Below are positions 31,110 to 41,534 of a stretch of 64,000 nucleotides of DNA, piece by piece. Source of the DNA: Chionoecetes opilio. Its lineage: Eukaryota > Arthropoda > Malacostraca > Decapoda > Majidae. The DNA lies in NCBI GenBank assembly GCA_016584305.1, contig JACEEZ010026211.1, positions 62,001 to 126,000 of the forward strand, given 5' to 3'. The translations under genes and the position numbers were made by a program. The notes under the pieces are model-generated. The model was not told where the DNA came from and did no database searches. It saw nothing but the letters and a program-made list of their open reading frames with translations. How positions within the stretch are numbered: position 1 is the stretch's first letter; every line of letters begins with the position of its first letter.

Positions 31110-32012
31110 TGTCACGGTCGGTGACACGAGGTCGCCACCCCAGGCCATGCCCCAGGGACACGTGGGTCTAAATTAACTTAATTCAGGATATTTAAAACAA
31201 GGTCAACATATGAAATCCTTATATAATTAACACGCTTAACTCCAATTCCTTGGTACAACAGATAAACACTTGAATGCACAGTCACAGAAGATTCGCAGTT
31301 AAGATACCACGCGCAACGCTGCCAAAATCTCACTCTCACTTTCCGTCTCTCTCTAACTTCCAGCCTCAACACACAAAAACACCTTAAGCGCACTTCTACT
31401 GAGTCTCTATACCATCACAAAAAGAGTACTTCTACTGAGTCTCTAAACATAACACACAACGCTTCTACTGAACGTTACCATACAACACAACGCTTCAACT
31501 GAACGTTATCATCACAATTACCAAAGAGCGCTTCTACTGAGCCTCATCACCATCACAAAAAGAGCACTTCTACTGAGTCTCTATACATAACACACAACGC
31601 TTCTACTGAACGTTACCATCACAAAAAGAGCCTCATCTTAGTCACACACCATACTTCCCTCCTACTTTCACTTTCCGTAAATACAGCCAACTCGACATCG
31701 GTGAACTGATAATGCTTAAAAGCTTCACAAGATACTCACAATACCAGGTATCGAGGGATAGAAGGACTTACAAGCCTCCCACGTGGCACCCACGCCGACA
31801 CAGCGGCTCCTCACACAACACTATACGAGTGGAATGTTTGGAGTGGAGAGCGAGGCGAGGTCACGAACTCTTTTATATGGGTGACCTATCTCGCTGCTTG
31901 TGGCAACCCCTCGTCACCCCATGCTTCCTACCAAAAAGGGGCGGAGCTACGCTCTGCCCCAGCCATCTTGACCATCGCAACACATACGCGGGAAATAAGA
32001 ATTTTCGTCACA
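31110..32012 (-). repeat. 5' LTR (relative to the element)
   Basis: 903 bp copy of the other LTR, with the same internal CTTCTACTGAGTCTCTA / CGCTTCTACTGAACGTTA array at about 31,390-31,630. Confidence 0.93.
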
Positions 32013-32016
32013 GTGT

Positions 32017-32537
32017 GCATTCATAGACAAAGTATGTATGTGTACCTCCCAGCCAGTATTTCTTGCCTTGCTTTGTAACTATGATGCTTTTTTACCACAT
32101 TTTTGGTTAAAACTCATATAAACATTATCTGTGTAATGTAGTAATATCATTGAAATATCTTAGATGGTTCTGTAAACTTTGTTAAGTGAGATCCAAGGTC
32201 AGTTTTTAGATTCTAGAAACAAGGTTTGGCGGTGGCGGGCTCTGCTGTGACATCACACGTCTCTCGGCGACTCAGTCATGTCTTCTATTATCGTGTGCTC
32301 TCACCCCAGATTATGAAATAACTGCAGGATGTTTAGAAAAACTGACCCAACCATCATCTTCATGACACATTGCCGGATATAATAAGTGCATATTATGAGC
32401 AAGGAGAGGGAGGTCAGAGGGCCATAAACCAGTGATACGGATATGGCGAGAATACCCAGAAGTGTGTAAGTGTATGCTACGTGTGCTGGTGACAGTTATT
32501 TGCTTACAGTGACTGTGGCTCTGCTGTAGAGCTAAAT
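32017..32537. other. hAT-internal stretch without recognised gene
   Basis: AT-rich, no open frame of note. Presumably the body of the hAT element or older inserted sequence. Confidence 0.5.
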
Positions 32538-33186
32538 ATTTTTTGCAAGGAGTGTGTGTGTTGTGAGGGAATTAGTGCGTCGCGGTGGTGAGGCGGCAGT
32601 CTTGACTCTGCGTTATTGCTAAGCCGAGGTGCGAGCTAACCGCTATCCCTCGTGCCGCGCAAAAATATTTGTGCCCAGTGGCCGAGCCCCGGTTGGTTGC
32701 TGCTGTGGACGATGTTCTGGGGTTCCTCTTCAGCTGAGGAAGAAGATCACAGGAGGGAGGTGAGGGTGCATGCCACACCGGGGTTCAGGTGGAGGGGGAG
32801 GGGGTAGAGGTCTCTCCTATACCAATGGATGGCAGGTCTGCCTCTCCCCCTGCTACACACGACTGTGATACCAGCTTCCTTCATAGAAATGTGGAAGTTT
32901 GGAATGGACTAAATGAGGAGGTGTTATCAGGTGCTGCCTTTCTCCTCGGCTCCCCCCCTGTAACAGAGCATGAGGAGGATACTCATGGGACACTAACATT
33001 TGCTTGGTCACCTAGCGCCCACATCACCTCTTCAAGGTCCAGCCTGCCACTGGGGCTGATGACGGGGACCAAGGTTTTGTACAGACACGGAGGCGGCGTT
33101 GCAAACTTCCTTCACAGGAGCGCAGAAACCTGTCGCCTCACCACCGCCATGCACTAATTAACTCACAACACACTCCTTGCAAGTAA
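32538..33186. mobile_element. Inverted-repeat element with ~55-bp arms
   Basis: The left arm TTGCAAGGAGTGTGTGTGTT...GGTGGTGAGGCGGCAG (32,538-32,600) is complementary to the right arm GTCGCCTCACCACCGCCATG...CACTCCTTGCAA (33,128-33,180). Between them is a tRNA-like stretch on the minus strand (32,600-32,690) and a short Jockey-like piece (FLHRNVEVWNGLNEEV, about 32,875-32,925). Superfamily unknown. Confidence 0.55.
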
Positions 33187-33349
33187 CATACAATAGATAA
33201 TATAGTATATTAACATACAGTACCCTCCCGAGTTTCACGCTATCCAAGTTTCACGATCCTCGAGTTTGGCTAACAATTTCTAAGAAAAAAAATTTAAATA
33301 AACAGATTTTTTACCGGTAGGCAGTAGTAAAATCTACCAATTTTCTTAG

Positions 33350-33505
33350 TAGGCTTCGTCTTCTTCTACTTCTTCTTGTGACCTCTACCGCTTAGTATCA
33401 AAATAAACAAGGGAAGAGTTGACAAGTTTGTTAACGAAGGAGACTAAGTTGAAGAGGACATTGAAGCGATACTAAGCGACAAAGGTCACAAGAAGAAGAA
33501 GAAAA
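33350..33505. repeat. Hairpin with ~45-bp arms
   Basis: CTTCTTGTGACCTCTACCGC...TAGTATC (33,380-33,400) pairs with GATACTAAGCGACAAAGGTC...ACAAGAAGAAG (33,468-33,502). It directly precedes the SINE-beta copy. Confidence 0.6.
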
Positions 33506-33507
33506 AC

Positions 33508-33653
33508 ACCCGGTACCCATTCACTGCTGGGTGGACAGGGGCTCGGGTTTTTTTAAGGAAATAGCCCATCTATTTCCGCTCCGCCCGGGGATCGAATCCG
33601 GGACTTCTAGATTGTGAGCCGAGCGTGCTATCCCTACACTACGGAGTACTCAA
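33508..33653 (-). mobile_element. SINE-beta, tRNA-derived
   Basis: On the minus strand the head reads GTAGTGTAGGGATAGCACGC (box-A-like) and GATTCGATCCCCGGG (box B), followed by the CGGAGCGGAAATAGATGGGC body and CCCGAGCCCCTGTCCACCCA. A headless copy is at 10,762-10,866. Confidence 0.75.
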
Positions 33654-33654
33654 A

Positions 33655-33745
33655 GAGTTGCCCCGGCAGGATTCGAACTCAGGACATTAAGCTCACCACT
33701 CCAAGACGCTAACCACTCGGCCACCGCCTCTCCCAGCGGTGGTCC
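33655..33745 (-). mobile_element. tRNA-Ser-like SINE head
   Basis: Minus strand: GAGGCGGTGGCCGAGTGGTT then AGCGTCTTGG (box A with serine-type spacing) and GTTCGAATCC (box B). Similar to the head of SINE-alpha (13,957-13,900). It lacks a clean acceptor-stem pair and is embedded in repeats, so I call it SINE-derived rather than a working tRNA gene. Confidence 0.6.
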
Positions 33746-34459
33746 GAAGTGTCTTTATGTTGTTCTGTTCCCATGTTCTTTGACGTATCTTACAACTTTT
33801 AGCTTGTATGCGATAGTATTTGTAAATCGTTTTGATGAATTCGCCATGGGTGATAATTTCCAGGACTGAAAAGAGCTTGTGATACGTGTGTGACAGCCTA
33901 GTGATAAATGATACATCAACACTAGCAGACGATAGATGGCGCTGTTGGCGGCAGCCTCAGAGACGGAATGTAAACATCAGTGCATCAGGATAGAAGTTAG
34001 AGGAATTGACGCAGAGAGGAATTAATTGATTTGAATGTCTTATGGTATTTGAAATACTTGTAACAGGTAAGTACTGAGGTACTGAGTACTGAGGAAGTGC
34101 TACAACATTCTTCTTGGAAGACGCATGAGTATTTTTCAGGATATTTTTTCGGGGAAAAGTGCTACTTATAAGCCGTAACATACGGTACACCTCGCACCGG
34201 AATAAAAGCATTTTTTCAGTGTTTTCAATACACAGAGTTTCGTAATCCTCGAGTTTAGCGCTATGCCTTCGGAATAAAGCAAGCGTGAAACTCGGGAGGG
34301 TACTGTAGTATGTAATATAGAATAGAAATCTCTAATAGGTTTGGCTTGCCATTTGTCAACAACTTGTCAGTCCAGTACTAAGTAAATTTTATAAGTTAAA
34401 TTGTATAATTATTTTAAATTTATTATCATAAACGTAGTTTTTCAGAGATTATTTTTTTG

Positions 34460-35052
34460 TGTACACCGAGTGGTCGACTTACGACCGTGATTGGTTCCGA
34501 CTGACCGGTCGTAATTAAAACTGGACGTAAGTCGGCCTATGTTATAAAAAAAAAGGGTTTTGCAACCCTTACAACCCTTGAGGGCTGTGATGGTTGGCAC
34601 TCGCCCGTGGTGACACAGGCAGAATGATAATGTGTAATGATATTATAATCATCTTTAAGTCATATCTTATCAACATTTTCGTTGTTCATTATTGTTATAA
34701 CCATCGTATCACCAAGTTCGATTCCCGATGAGAACCAAATTCTTTCTGCACCGTCGAGTGGCCTAAGAACACCCACATGCTTCCCATTACATCTACTTTC
34801 GATTGCGAGTGCATCGGAGGACACAGGGGAGCGGCATCAGCCTCTAATCACAGGCGTCACTATAAAAATCCTGCCTGCACCACCACGGGCGAGGGCCAAC
34901 CATCACAGCCCTCAAGTGAACCTCCAGGGCCTACCATCCGGGCCTTAGTAGTCACTGCCTACAGGCGCTATAGGCACAAATGTAAAAATAAAAATCAGCA
35001 TTTACCGCCGGTCATAAAGTCAAACAGTCATAAGTTGCGTAGGTCGTAAGGC
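34460..35052. mobile_element. MITE-like element with CTTACGACC words
   Basis: Left: GTCGACTTACGACCGTGATT, CGGTCGTAATTAAAACTGGA and CGTAAGTCGGCC (34,472-34,535). Right: GCCGGTCATAAAGTCAAAC and GTAGGTCGTAAGGCGGCG (34,993-35,052). Same word-based terminus design as the other families. A SINE-alpha copy fills the middle. Confidence 0.55.
34705..34990 (+). mobile_element. SINE-alpha body, plus orientation
   Basis: AGTTCGATTCCCGATGAG (box B) then CGTCGAGTGGCCTAAGAACA, TCTAATCACAGGCGTCACTA, CACGGGCGAGGGCCAACCAT and CACTGCCTACAGGCGCTATA. A short inverted SINE-alpha piece also lies at 34,570-34,630. Confidence 0.75.
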
Positions 35053-35099
35053 GGCGAATAGTTGTATTCTTAGTTGAAAGAGATGACCCAGACTATGTG

Positions 35100-35404
35100 A
35101 CACAAACATAACAGAAAGCCAACCACCGCAGCCAACATCAAGTGGGAGGTGGGCAGGAAGCTGAAGACCCAAACATCACATGCTGGAACTCCCTCTATGA
35201 CTCCATGGAGGTCCTCAGTGAAGTACTCGATACCAAGCTGGCCCAGATCAACATGATCTGTTTGCAAAATGGCATAGCAACCTTCAACCAGGTTGATCAA
35301 GATATTATCAACGAGTACCTCACAGTGATGAAGCCAGTGCTGACCAGCCTCAACAAACTCCAAATGGAGAGAGAGGCCTCCAAGTCATTATATCAGCAAT
35401 CTTG
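35100..35404 (+). pseudogene. hAT transposase, central fragment
   Basis: Reads CWNSLYDSMEVL (the hAT TRWNS block with Cys for Arg), LAQINMICLQNG, INEYLTVMKPVL and LNKLQMERE, the conserved series between the catalytic Asp and Glu regions of hAT transposases. It stops at a TGA (35,403) near what may be an exon end. Encoded by the host hAT element (27,244-36,258). No N-terminal BED finger found. Confidence 0.75.
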
Positions 35405-35589
35405 AGCGTCATGCAGAAAAATTATTGATAACACAAGTCCAATAATTTATTTTCTAAAAATCGAAAAACTTTTTATCCCTAACTAAAAGTTGTTGTCATT
35501 ACTTAGATTTTTACTCTAATTATATTTTACATATTATCTATAATTTCCAAGCTTTGAGGTTTGACCCACAGCTACAGAAGGCACCATCT

Positions 35590-35890
35590 CTACCCGCCTC
35601 TCCAACAAGATGGGGAAAGAGCTTGAGAATTGGTGCTCGGAGAAGAAAGACAAGCTGCTGGAGCAGGCCATGTTTTCCACCCATTCCCGTGCCGCCTAGT
35701 AGATGTGTTTGTTAAGTACAACACAGCCATATCCAGCTCTGCAGCTGTGGAGAGACCGTTCTTCCAGGGGTCAGACATCATAATGGCCAAAAGAGCGAGT
35801 CTGACCTCCGATAACTTTGAGAGATTGGTCTTCATGAAGGGAAACATGGACCTGCTCAAGATGGAATTGTCACCACAGGACTCTGAATGA
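35590..35890 (+). pseudogene. hAT transposase, C-terminal dimerisation fragment
   Basis: Opens with LSNKMGKELENWCSEKK in one frame. After a break near 35,690 the other frame gives VDVFVKYNTAISSSAAVERP, then GSDIIMAKRASLTSDNFERL and FMKGNMDLLK, the hAT C-terminal dimerisation motif. A stop at 35,888 fits a natural C-terminus. One frameshift and an in-frame TAG near 35,698. A related minus-strand piece is at 53,370-53,500. Confidence 0.8.
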
Positions 35891-36170
35891 GGAGTCTGAA
35901 GTTAAGGGCCTGATATCATATCAATGATATATAATTTGGAATGTAGTGTACTTATCCTAATTATTATGCCTTAGTTTGCACTTAAGTTGATCAATTGAGT
36001 CAGGAATCACAATGAGGAGGAGGTGAAATATGAGGCTATAACATCTGTGGAGCTGTAAGTATAAAAAAAATTACTAATATATATCAATTGACATAAGTGA
36101 TTTAGTAAAGAATAAATAAATTTACTACTAAAAAGTGTTTTACCTTTATTTTTGCACTTAAGCCATGGAA
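35891..36170. other. hAT 3' non-coding region
   Basis: AT-rich sequence between the transposase stop and the subterminal TGCGGAAG words. No other feature seen. Confidence 0.5.
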
Positions 36171-36266
36171 AATATCACGTTATTGGTTTGCAGATGTGCG
36201 GACTTGTGGTTGCGGAAAGTAAGGATATGCGGAAGTGTGTTTGCAGTGCCCACCTCTGCTACGTAT

Positions 36267-36631
36267 ACATACCTACCTCAAGGAGGGGAAGAACTCTTCC
36301 AGACACCACCAAGTTCATATCTCAATAACTTAACTGAGATATTGTTCAGTTTATTGCACATATTCCTCACGAAGTGGACATAACCCCTGGCTGAATGCTA
36401 GCAAATATAGTGAAACACCAAGTCTAGTTCACCCCATCAGCCGGCTCCAGGACACTGTAGCCTGTTGCAAGGCTGCCATTTTGTCTACAGAGCTGTTAAA
36501 ATCCTTGCCATTCATCAACCCCTCTCCCTTCAGCTAAGTACTCCACATTGCTCTGGCCAGAATGGTAAAGGGGCAAGGCTGGGGACATTTTGAACAGCAT
36601 ATCAGACAATGCGACGGCGATATGATTTTTT
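36267..36631. other. Unassigned stretch
   Basis: Follows the hAT target duplication and precedes the RTE fragment. No frame or repeat recognised. Confidence 0.5.
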
Positions 36632-37575
36632 CCTGTGAATACAGGAGATAGGCAAGGGTGCGTCCTTGCCCCATCACTTTGCAACACTTGTTTGGACTAG
36701 GTATTGGGCAAAGTTGTAAATCAAAGTGATTGTGGAGCATCCCTCGGCAATACCAAGATCACTGATCTTTGTATTGGTTGTTTTTGCCGATGATGCAATC
36801 TTTGCTGAGTCGCTGGAGGTCCTGGTGATGGCTCTCGAGGTGCTGCACGAGGAGGCAAAGGCTTTGGGACTTGAGGTCTCCTGGCTCAAGACCAAGGTCC
36901 AGGTGCTTGGAGGCTTACTAGATGAAACAGTACAGTCTGTTCATGCATGCAGCGAGGACATTGAGATCTTAGAAAGTTTTACATACCTTGGTATCGCAGT
37001 CCAAAATGATGGCGGGTCACGTCAAGAAGTCTTACGGCGGATTGTCATAGCCTACGGTGTTATGGACTCGCCCAACACGAGTATTTGGCGTTGTCGGTAT
37101 CTTTGCAAAAGGGCAAAGATCTGGATTTTCAAGTCACTTGTGATCCCTGTCTTAGTCTATAAATGTGAGACATGGACACTAAATAGCGACTTGAAGAGGC
37201 GAATCTATGTCTTTGGTAATAAGTGTCTTCGCAGAATCATGGGGTATCGCTGGGATGATTACGTGTCAAATCAGCGATTGTACTCTGAGACTGAATTGAG
37301 GCCTATTACCTGCATAGTCCATCGGCGCCAACTTCGGCTATATGGGCATGTGACACGCTACCCTGAAACCGATCCTTCCCATCGGGTTGTATCTGTATAC
37401 AATCCGGCATGGAGGAGGCCAAGGGGGCGCCCACAAGGCTCGTGGCTGGGGCAAGTTGATGTTTCCTGTCAAGAGTTGCTTGGTATGGGAAGGGAGCCTG
37501 CATGAGGACTCGCACGTGGTGACCCCCGGGAGTGGCGTCGTAGGGTGGGCGAGGCGACGCGCACCCCGGCGTATG
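36632..37575 (+). pseudogene. RTE-like LINE, RT C-terminal half, largely open
   Basis: 5'-truncated within RT: VNTGDRQGCVLAP (about 36,640-36,680, motif B), then a frame of about 259 codons (36,726-37,505). This frame gives VFADDAIFAESLEVLVMALE (motif C, FADD intact, one residue shorter after it than the 11 kb copy), SFTYLGIAVQNDGGSRQEV, VYKCETWTLNSDLKRR, CLRRIMGYRWDDYVSNQR and RRQLRLYGHVTRYPETDPSH. The 3' end GCGACGCGCACCCCGGCGTA matches the family but the TGATTG tail is missing. Frameshift between motif B and motif C. Best reference in the window for the family's C-terminal half. Confidence 0.87.
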
Positions 37576-38160
37576 CAAGAGCTTTTGGTAAGTTGAAATA
37601 AAGATTTGGCATGATTACGGGCAGATGTCTGGTCTGCTCTGCTGGCTAATCAGCCTACCAACCAACCGACCTAGGTTGGTTGAGGTCTACCAACCCAGTC
37701 CAGTCCAGTAGAAGGCGTGGGATAAGCTTTGTCGTCAGCTTTCAGTGCTTTTATTGACTATTGACTGTTGGATCTGTTGCTTTTTAGAATTTTATCAATG
37801 ACTGTGTTGTTTATTGCTGTTATTGAAGTTGCTGTTGTTGAGATTATTGTATAGGTTAAATAATGCTGCTCGCACATTGGAATAGTTTTAGCTTTGTGTG
37901 CTGGTGGCATGTATGAGTAATGGCGAAGGTCGAGGACGAGGGCGTAAACCTACATGGCTGAGTGTCAGGTGACCTCTGTCTTTGTCACTCTGCATACAAG
38001 CCTTAGAAATTAGATGACTAGAGAAAGATAACTAGTGAAGAACGAGAGGGTTACAGCATGCAAGGAGGGAATGTAAGGATAGGAATAAATGTTGACTCAT
38101 ATTTCGCAGTCAGTCATTCCATAGGGGGTTGCAACTCTTGAGTAACAGGCGTCAGAGATA
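37576..38160. other. Unassigned stretch
   Basis: No gene seen. Contains a short palindromic CCAACCGACCTAGGTTGGTT motif at about 37,658-37,677. Confidence 0.5.
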
Positions 38161-38164
38161 CCCT

Positions 38165-38407
38165 GGGGTCCCTATATACAAACACAATTCGTTTCGGAGC
38201 CCTATTCATTAACCAAATTCTTCATCATGTGAGTTATGCCAATTCATGATTATGTTTTAAGCTGAAAATATAATGAAAACTATTCTTATAGCCACTTACA
38301 CACATTCACTGTCTGCTCACAGTTCAGTTATGTGTATTTAATATTCATTAAAAAAATGCTCGTTATTCAATTTGTTCGTATAGGGAACCGTTTGTATTTG
38401 GGGACCA
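38165..38407. mobile_element. Short MITE-like element
   Basis: Left GGGGTCCCTATATACAAACA and right CGTTTGTATTTGGGGACC are inverted, with ATTCGT-type words inside both ends. About 240 bp, no coding capacity. Confidence 0.5.
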
Positions 38408-38409
38408 AA

Positions 38410-39435
38410 GTGTAGATAGATAGATGACTTGGGAAACAAATTGTTTATATATGTACAGTTTGGCAAGCCTCCATCAGGTGACTAAGGATGACACCAGTTA
38501 CCATAGAACTATAATTATTATTTCTGTTATTACGATGTATGCTAAAAAAAATTCTTCTCTACTCTCCCCAGATTATTGGGACTCAGTACCAATGAGGTCA
38601 GATACCAGCACCACCCTAGCCAACACAAATTGTCAGCAAAATTATTTTGATCGTAAGTGCATATTTATATAGTAAAATCCTATTCTTCTAATTCCCTGAT
38701 TGATCAAGTTATATCTGACATGTTTATATCACAACCTTTGGAAATTACAAAATGCAGAACCTTGGAGATCAGAAACCTTAAAGAAAATGTTTATGTTCAA
38801 TAATGTAAATTTCATATTGTAAGATAAGCTAGTGCTCGTATTTCATGACATCTAATATATTAGATATCTACAAGATATGAACAGGCTATGTCTTAAAAAC
38901 TGATCATGAAGTTATATTCCTGTAGAAATCGTCCAATTAAATGTGATTCCATGCTCCATCTTGTGATCATTGTTTATGGAAAAGTACTCCATGTGATGGT
39001 AAAAGGGTCTCTTGCTCTCATGTCCTAGCTCCCTGTACACAATTATGAAGACCTGCTATAAGAGGATTAGCTCTGAGTAAGTGGCTCACATGAAATGGTG
39101 TGTGTGTGTGGAGATTCAACCATCAGTTCATAGTATTTCATTTTTGTCCTCTGTATTTCATTTACTACTTTATTTACTTATTTTTTCATATCTGAATATT
39201 ACACAGCTTTGTTTTACATGTGAGTTTAGTCCCAGTATCATGGAATATGAAGGTAAGTATAAAATTGTTGGCGAACACTGTAGCATCTGTCTCTGTGTTA
39301 ATCAACCAATGAATAATCCTGAGTCCAATTATATGGTGGACCATCAGGGTTCCCATAAAGACAGATCAAGATTCCCTAAACTCTGGTTTAATTTCCCTAG
39401 ATTCAACCAAAATTTGCCAGTTTAGAAATCTCTTC
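38410..39435. other. AT-rich stretch without recognised gene
   Basis: Open frames of 82 and 114 codons exist (38,424-38,672 and 39,081-39,425) but neither has a recognisable domain or coding-like composition. I do not call them. Confidence 0.5.
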
Positions 39436-39436
39436 A

Positions 39437-39755
39437 TATACAATTCAGTAAGGACGCGGATTAGGCAGCTAATTGGTACCAATTAAAGCTCACAAAATGC
39501 GAATTTGCCAAATGTGAATAATTAAAACTTGCTTCTATTAGTCTTTATCAAATACCAAAAGATAAAATATCGATGAAATGATACATTTATAAACTTTTGG
39601 CGGGTAAATGCACCAAGAACAGATAGAGAGCATTTCTTAGGGTAAAGATATTTGCAAAATGTAAGAATATGGTCCTGATATGAGAATAGCGGTAGTAAGT
39701 AATTGGAGTTGCCAAATACGAATTTGTCAAATCCAAACACACCAAATGCGAGACC
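39437..39755. mobile_element. MITE-like element with CAAATGCGAA words
   Basis: CACAAAATGCGAATTTGCCA and AAATGTGAATAATTAA on the left; GTTGCCAAATACGAATTTGT, CAAATCCAAACACACC and AAATGCGAGACC on the right. Word-based termini as in neighbouring families; ends not exactly located. Confidence 0.45.
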
Positions 39756-39763
39756 TGATTATG

Positions 39764-40225
39764 TATTTACCTACCTAGTTGTATTTTACAGGGCCTGAGC
39801 TACACTAATGTGGTCGTGTCTTCGAATCTACATTTATCCATTCTTTCCTTCAACTAGTGCGTATTCTTTGCAATATCACCACCTCATTTAGCCCATATAG
39901 TCACATTTTAGTGTGTGTGTATGTTTGTATTTACCTAGTTGTATTTTACAAGGCCTGAGCTACACTCGTGTGGTCCCGTCTCCGTATCTACATTTATCCT
40001 GTCTTGCTTTCAACTGGTGCTTTCTTTGCCGATATCACCTCCTCATTTAGTCCATTCCAAAGTTCTACATTTCTACGAGGGAAGCTGTACTTCTTTATGT
40101 TGTTCAGGCATCTCCCTTTTCCTATTTTTTTTTGTATGTCCTCTTGTGTATCGACCTTCTCTTTGCTTCCGAGTCAGTAGTCTCTCATTGTCTGTTTCTT
40201 CCATCTTTAGTTATTAGTTTAAAAC
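39764..40225 (-). mobile_element. Two Jockey-like 3' ends in tandem, minus strand
   Basis: TTTACCTAGTTGTATTTTAC, GGCCTGAGCTACACTCGTGT and GTATCTACATTTATCC occur at 39,770-39,905 and again, longer, from 39,930. The longer copy continues into GTCCATTCCAAAGTTCTACA and TGTTCAGGCATCTCCC. It is the complement of the end of the copy at 205-1,312. Both copies are 5'-truncated. Confidence 0.75.
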
Positions 40226-40232
40226 ATTTTAT

Positions 40233-40803
40233 TACCGTATTTTACGGCTTATAAGACGCACTTTTTTTCCTTAAAAATACACTGAAAAATACTCATGCGT
40301 ATTCCAAGACGAATGTTGGAATGAGATTGCCGCCAAGACTGGCGGGAGCCGTTCCGCGGCAACTTTCACCTTGGCAGATTGGCCCCAACAGCACCACCTA
40401 TCGTCTGCTAGTGTTGATGTATCATTTACCACCAGGCTGTCACACATATCACAAGCTAAGACTATATGAGTCTGCCACCAAGACTGGCGGGAGCCGTTCC
40501 GCAGCAACTTCCGCCTCGGCAAATTGGCGTCAACAACGCCACCTATCGTATGCTAGTGTTGATGCAGCATTTATCACCAGGCTCTTGCACGTATCACAAG
40601 CTTTTTTCATTCCTGGAAATTATAACCCATGGCGAATTCATCAAAACGATTTACTAATACTATGGATTTACTTATACCTTTAGACAAGAGATGTTTTTAT
40701 ATCCTTTAGATTTTTTTTATTTTTTTATTTTTTTATTTATATATTTCCAAAATCAGGGTGCGTCTTCCAAGATGCAGCGTCTTATAAGCCGTAAAATACG
40801 GTA
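40233..40803. mobile_element. TIR element with 26-bp perfect ends
   Basis: ACCGTATTTTACGGCTTATA...AGACGC at the left is exactly inverted at the right (GCGTCTTATAAGCCGTAAAA...TACGGT). The interior has a tandem repeat of about 145 bp. No coding. The GCTTATAAG word also occurs inside D1 (12,618) and D2 (34,150). Superfamily not assigned. Confidence 0.8.
40328..40610. repeat. Tandem repeat, two ~145-bp units
   Basis: GCCGCCAAGACTGGCGGGAG, GCCACCTATCGTCTGCTAGT-type and ATTTACCACCAGGCTGTCAC blocks recur in order. The units differ by several substitutions. Confidence 0.75.
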
Positions 40804-41283
40804 AGTCTCCTCTTTTCTTCTTTGCTCAAGTGTTGGTAATTTTATCTTTTTCAACCTTTCCTCATAAGTATGTTCTTCTAGCTCTGGTACCATTTTTGTT
40901 GCCATGCGCTGTATCCTCTCCAACTTTTTCACATGCTTTTTTTTATATGGGAAGTTCCACTACCACCCACTCATCCTCATCCTCTCCGCCGACCTCACAC
41001 GACAACTTCATACCACCTGTGGCCTCTACCACACACAACGAACCATCGCATCTACATCACAAAATCTGAACTTTTTGTATGTGTGCATGCAAACGTTCCC
41101 GTATAAAAAGCAAATGGAACAGGTAGTATATAATACATTCCACATTTTAGGAGGGGCCAAACTAAACGGTTTTTTTTCTATTAAATCGTATTTTTTCTAT
41201 GGTCCCAGTGGCCCCCCCAGAACATCCGTCAGTGTCTACGTCATAATTAAGTAATCAAATTTAACAATTTCACGAAGACATGA
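40804..41283. other. Unassigned stretch before the piggyBac-like pair
   Basis: T-rich and C/A-rich sequence with no recognisable frame. Confidence 0.5.
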
Positions 41284-41534
41284 TTAAAGTAATCGTCCAG
41301 ACCCTTTTTTTTTGCCTAATTATGTTGAATGTACATTCAAAACACCTAATCCACCAAAAATAATTGATTTTCAGGCCTTATTTCCGTAAAACATGACTTT
41401 TGTAAAAAGCGCACAATTTTTTTTTTCTTCCCTCCAACAGGGCTACGAATATTATTGATGACGTCACAGGAGGAGCGGAGAATAGCAGAGTAAACAACAG
41501 TCTTCTCCCTGCGTGACACCTGTCGGCAAATGTG

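Larger units (their letters stand above)
27505..32012 (-). mobile_element. Gypsy-type LTR retrotransposon, internally deleted, minus strand
   Basis: Two direct LTRs (27,505-28,406 and 31,110-32,012), each TGTCACGGTC...TTTTCGTCACA, flanked by GTGT on both sides (27,501-504 and 32,013-016), a 4-bp target duplication. By eye about ten differences separate the LTRs, so insertion is fairly recent. The 2.7 kb interior has primer-binding and polypurine signals in the right places and one long frame joining Gag, a protease piece and an integrase piece with no RT or RNase H between them. It cannot move alone; it would depend on proteins from a full-length relative. Confidence 0.92.
33218..34305. mobile_element. 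TIR element D2 (GAGTTTCGCG words)
   Basis: TA, then CAGTACCCTCCCGAGTTTCA at the left; ...GAAACTCGGGAGGGTACTG then TA at the right (34,306-307). 1,088 bp including two SINEs. It shares its inner 33,920-34,075 and 34,095-34,260 regions with D1. Inner sequence CACTAGCAGACGATAGATGG also occurs inverted in the element at 40,233-40,803. Confidence 0.85.
27244..36258 (+). mobile_element. hAT element with perfect 8-bp TSD, enlarged by insertions
   Basis: The termini CAGAGGTGGGCACTTCCGC (27,244) and ...AGTGCCCACCTCTG (to 36,258) are inverted and flanked by identical CTACGTAT copies (27,236-27,243 and 36,259-36,266). TGCGGAAG words fill both subterminal regions (27,254-27,360 and 36,185-36,240). Transposase remnants lie at 35,100-35,890. 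It holds a complete LTR element (27,505-32,012), an inverted-repeat element (32,538-33,186), TIR element D2 (33,218-34,305) and another MITE (34,460-35,052). Removing these leaves roughly 2.2-2.7 kb, a plausible hAT length. Confidence 0.9.

Noticed and set aside
33655..33745. Functional tRNA-Ser gene
   Set aside because: No clean acceptor stem, flanked by SINE and transposon sequence, and similar heads recur as SINE parts.
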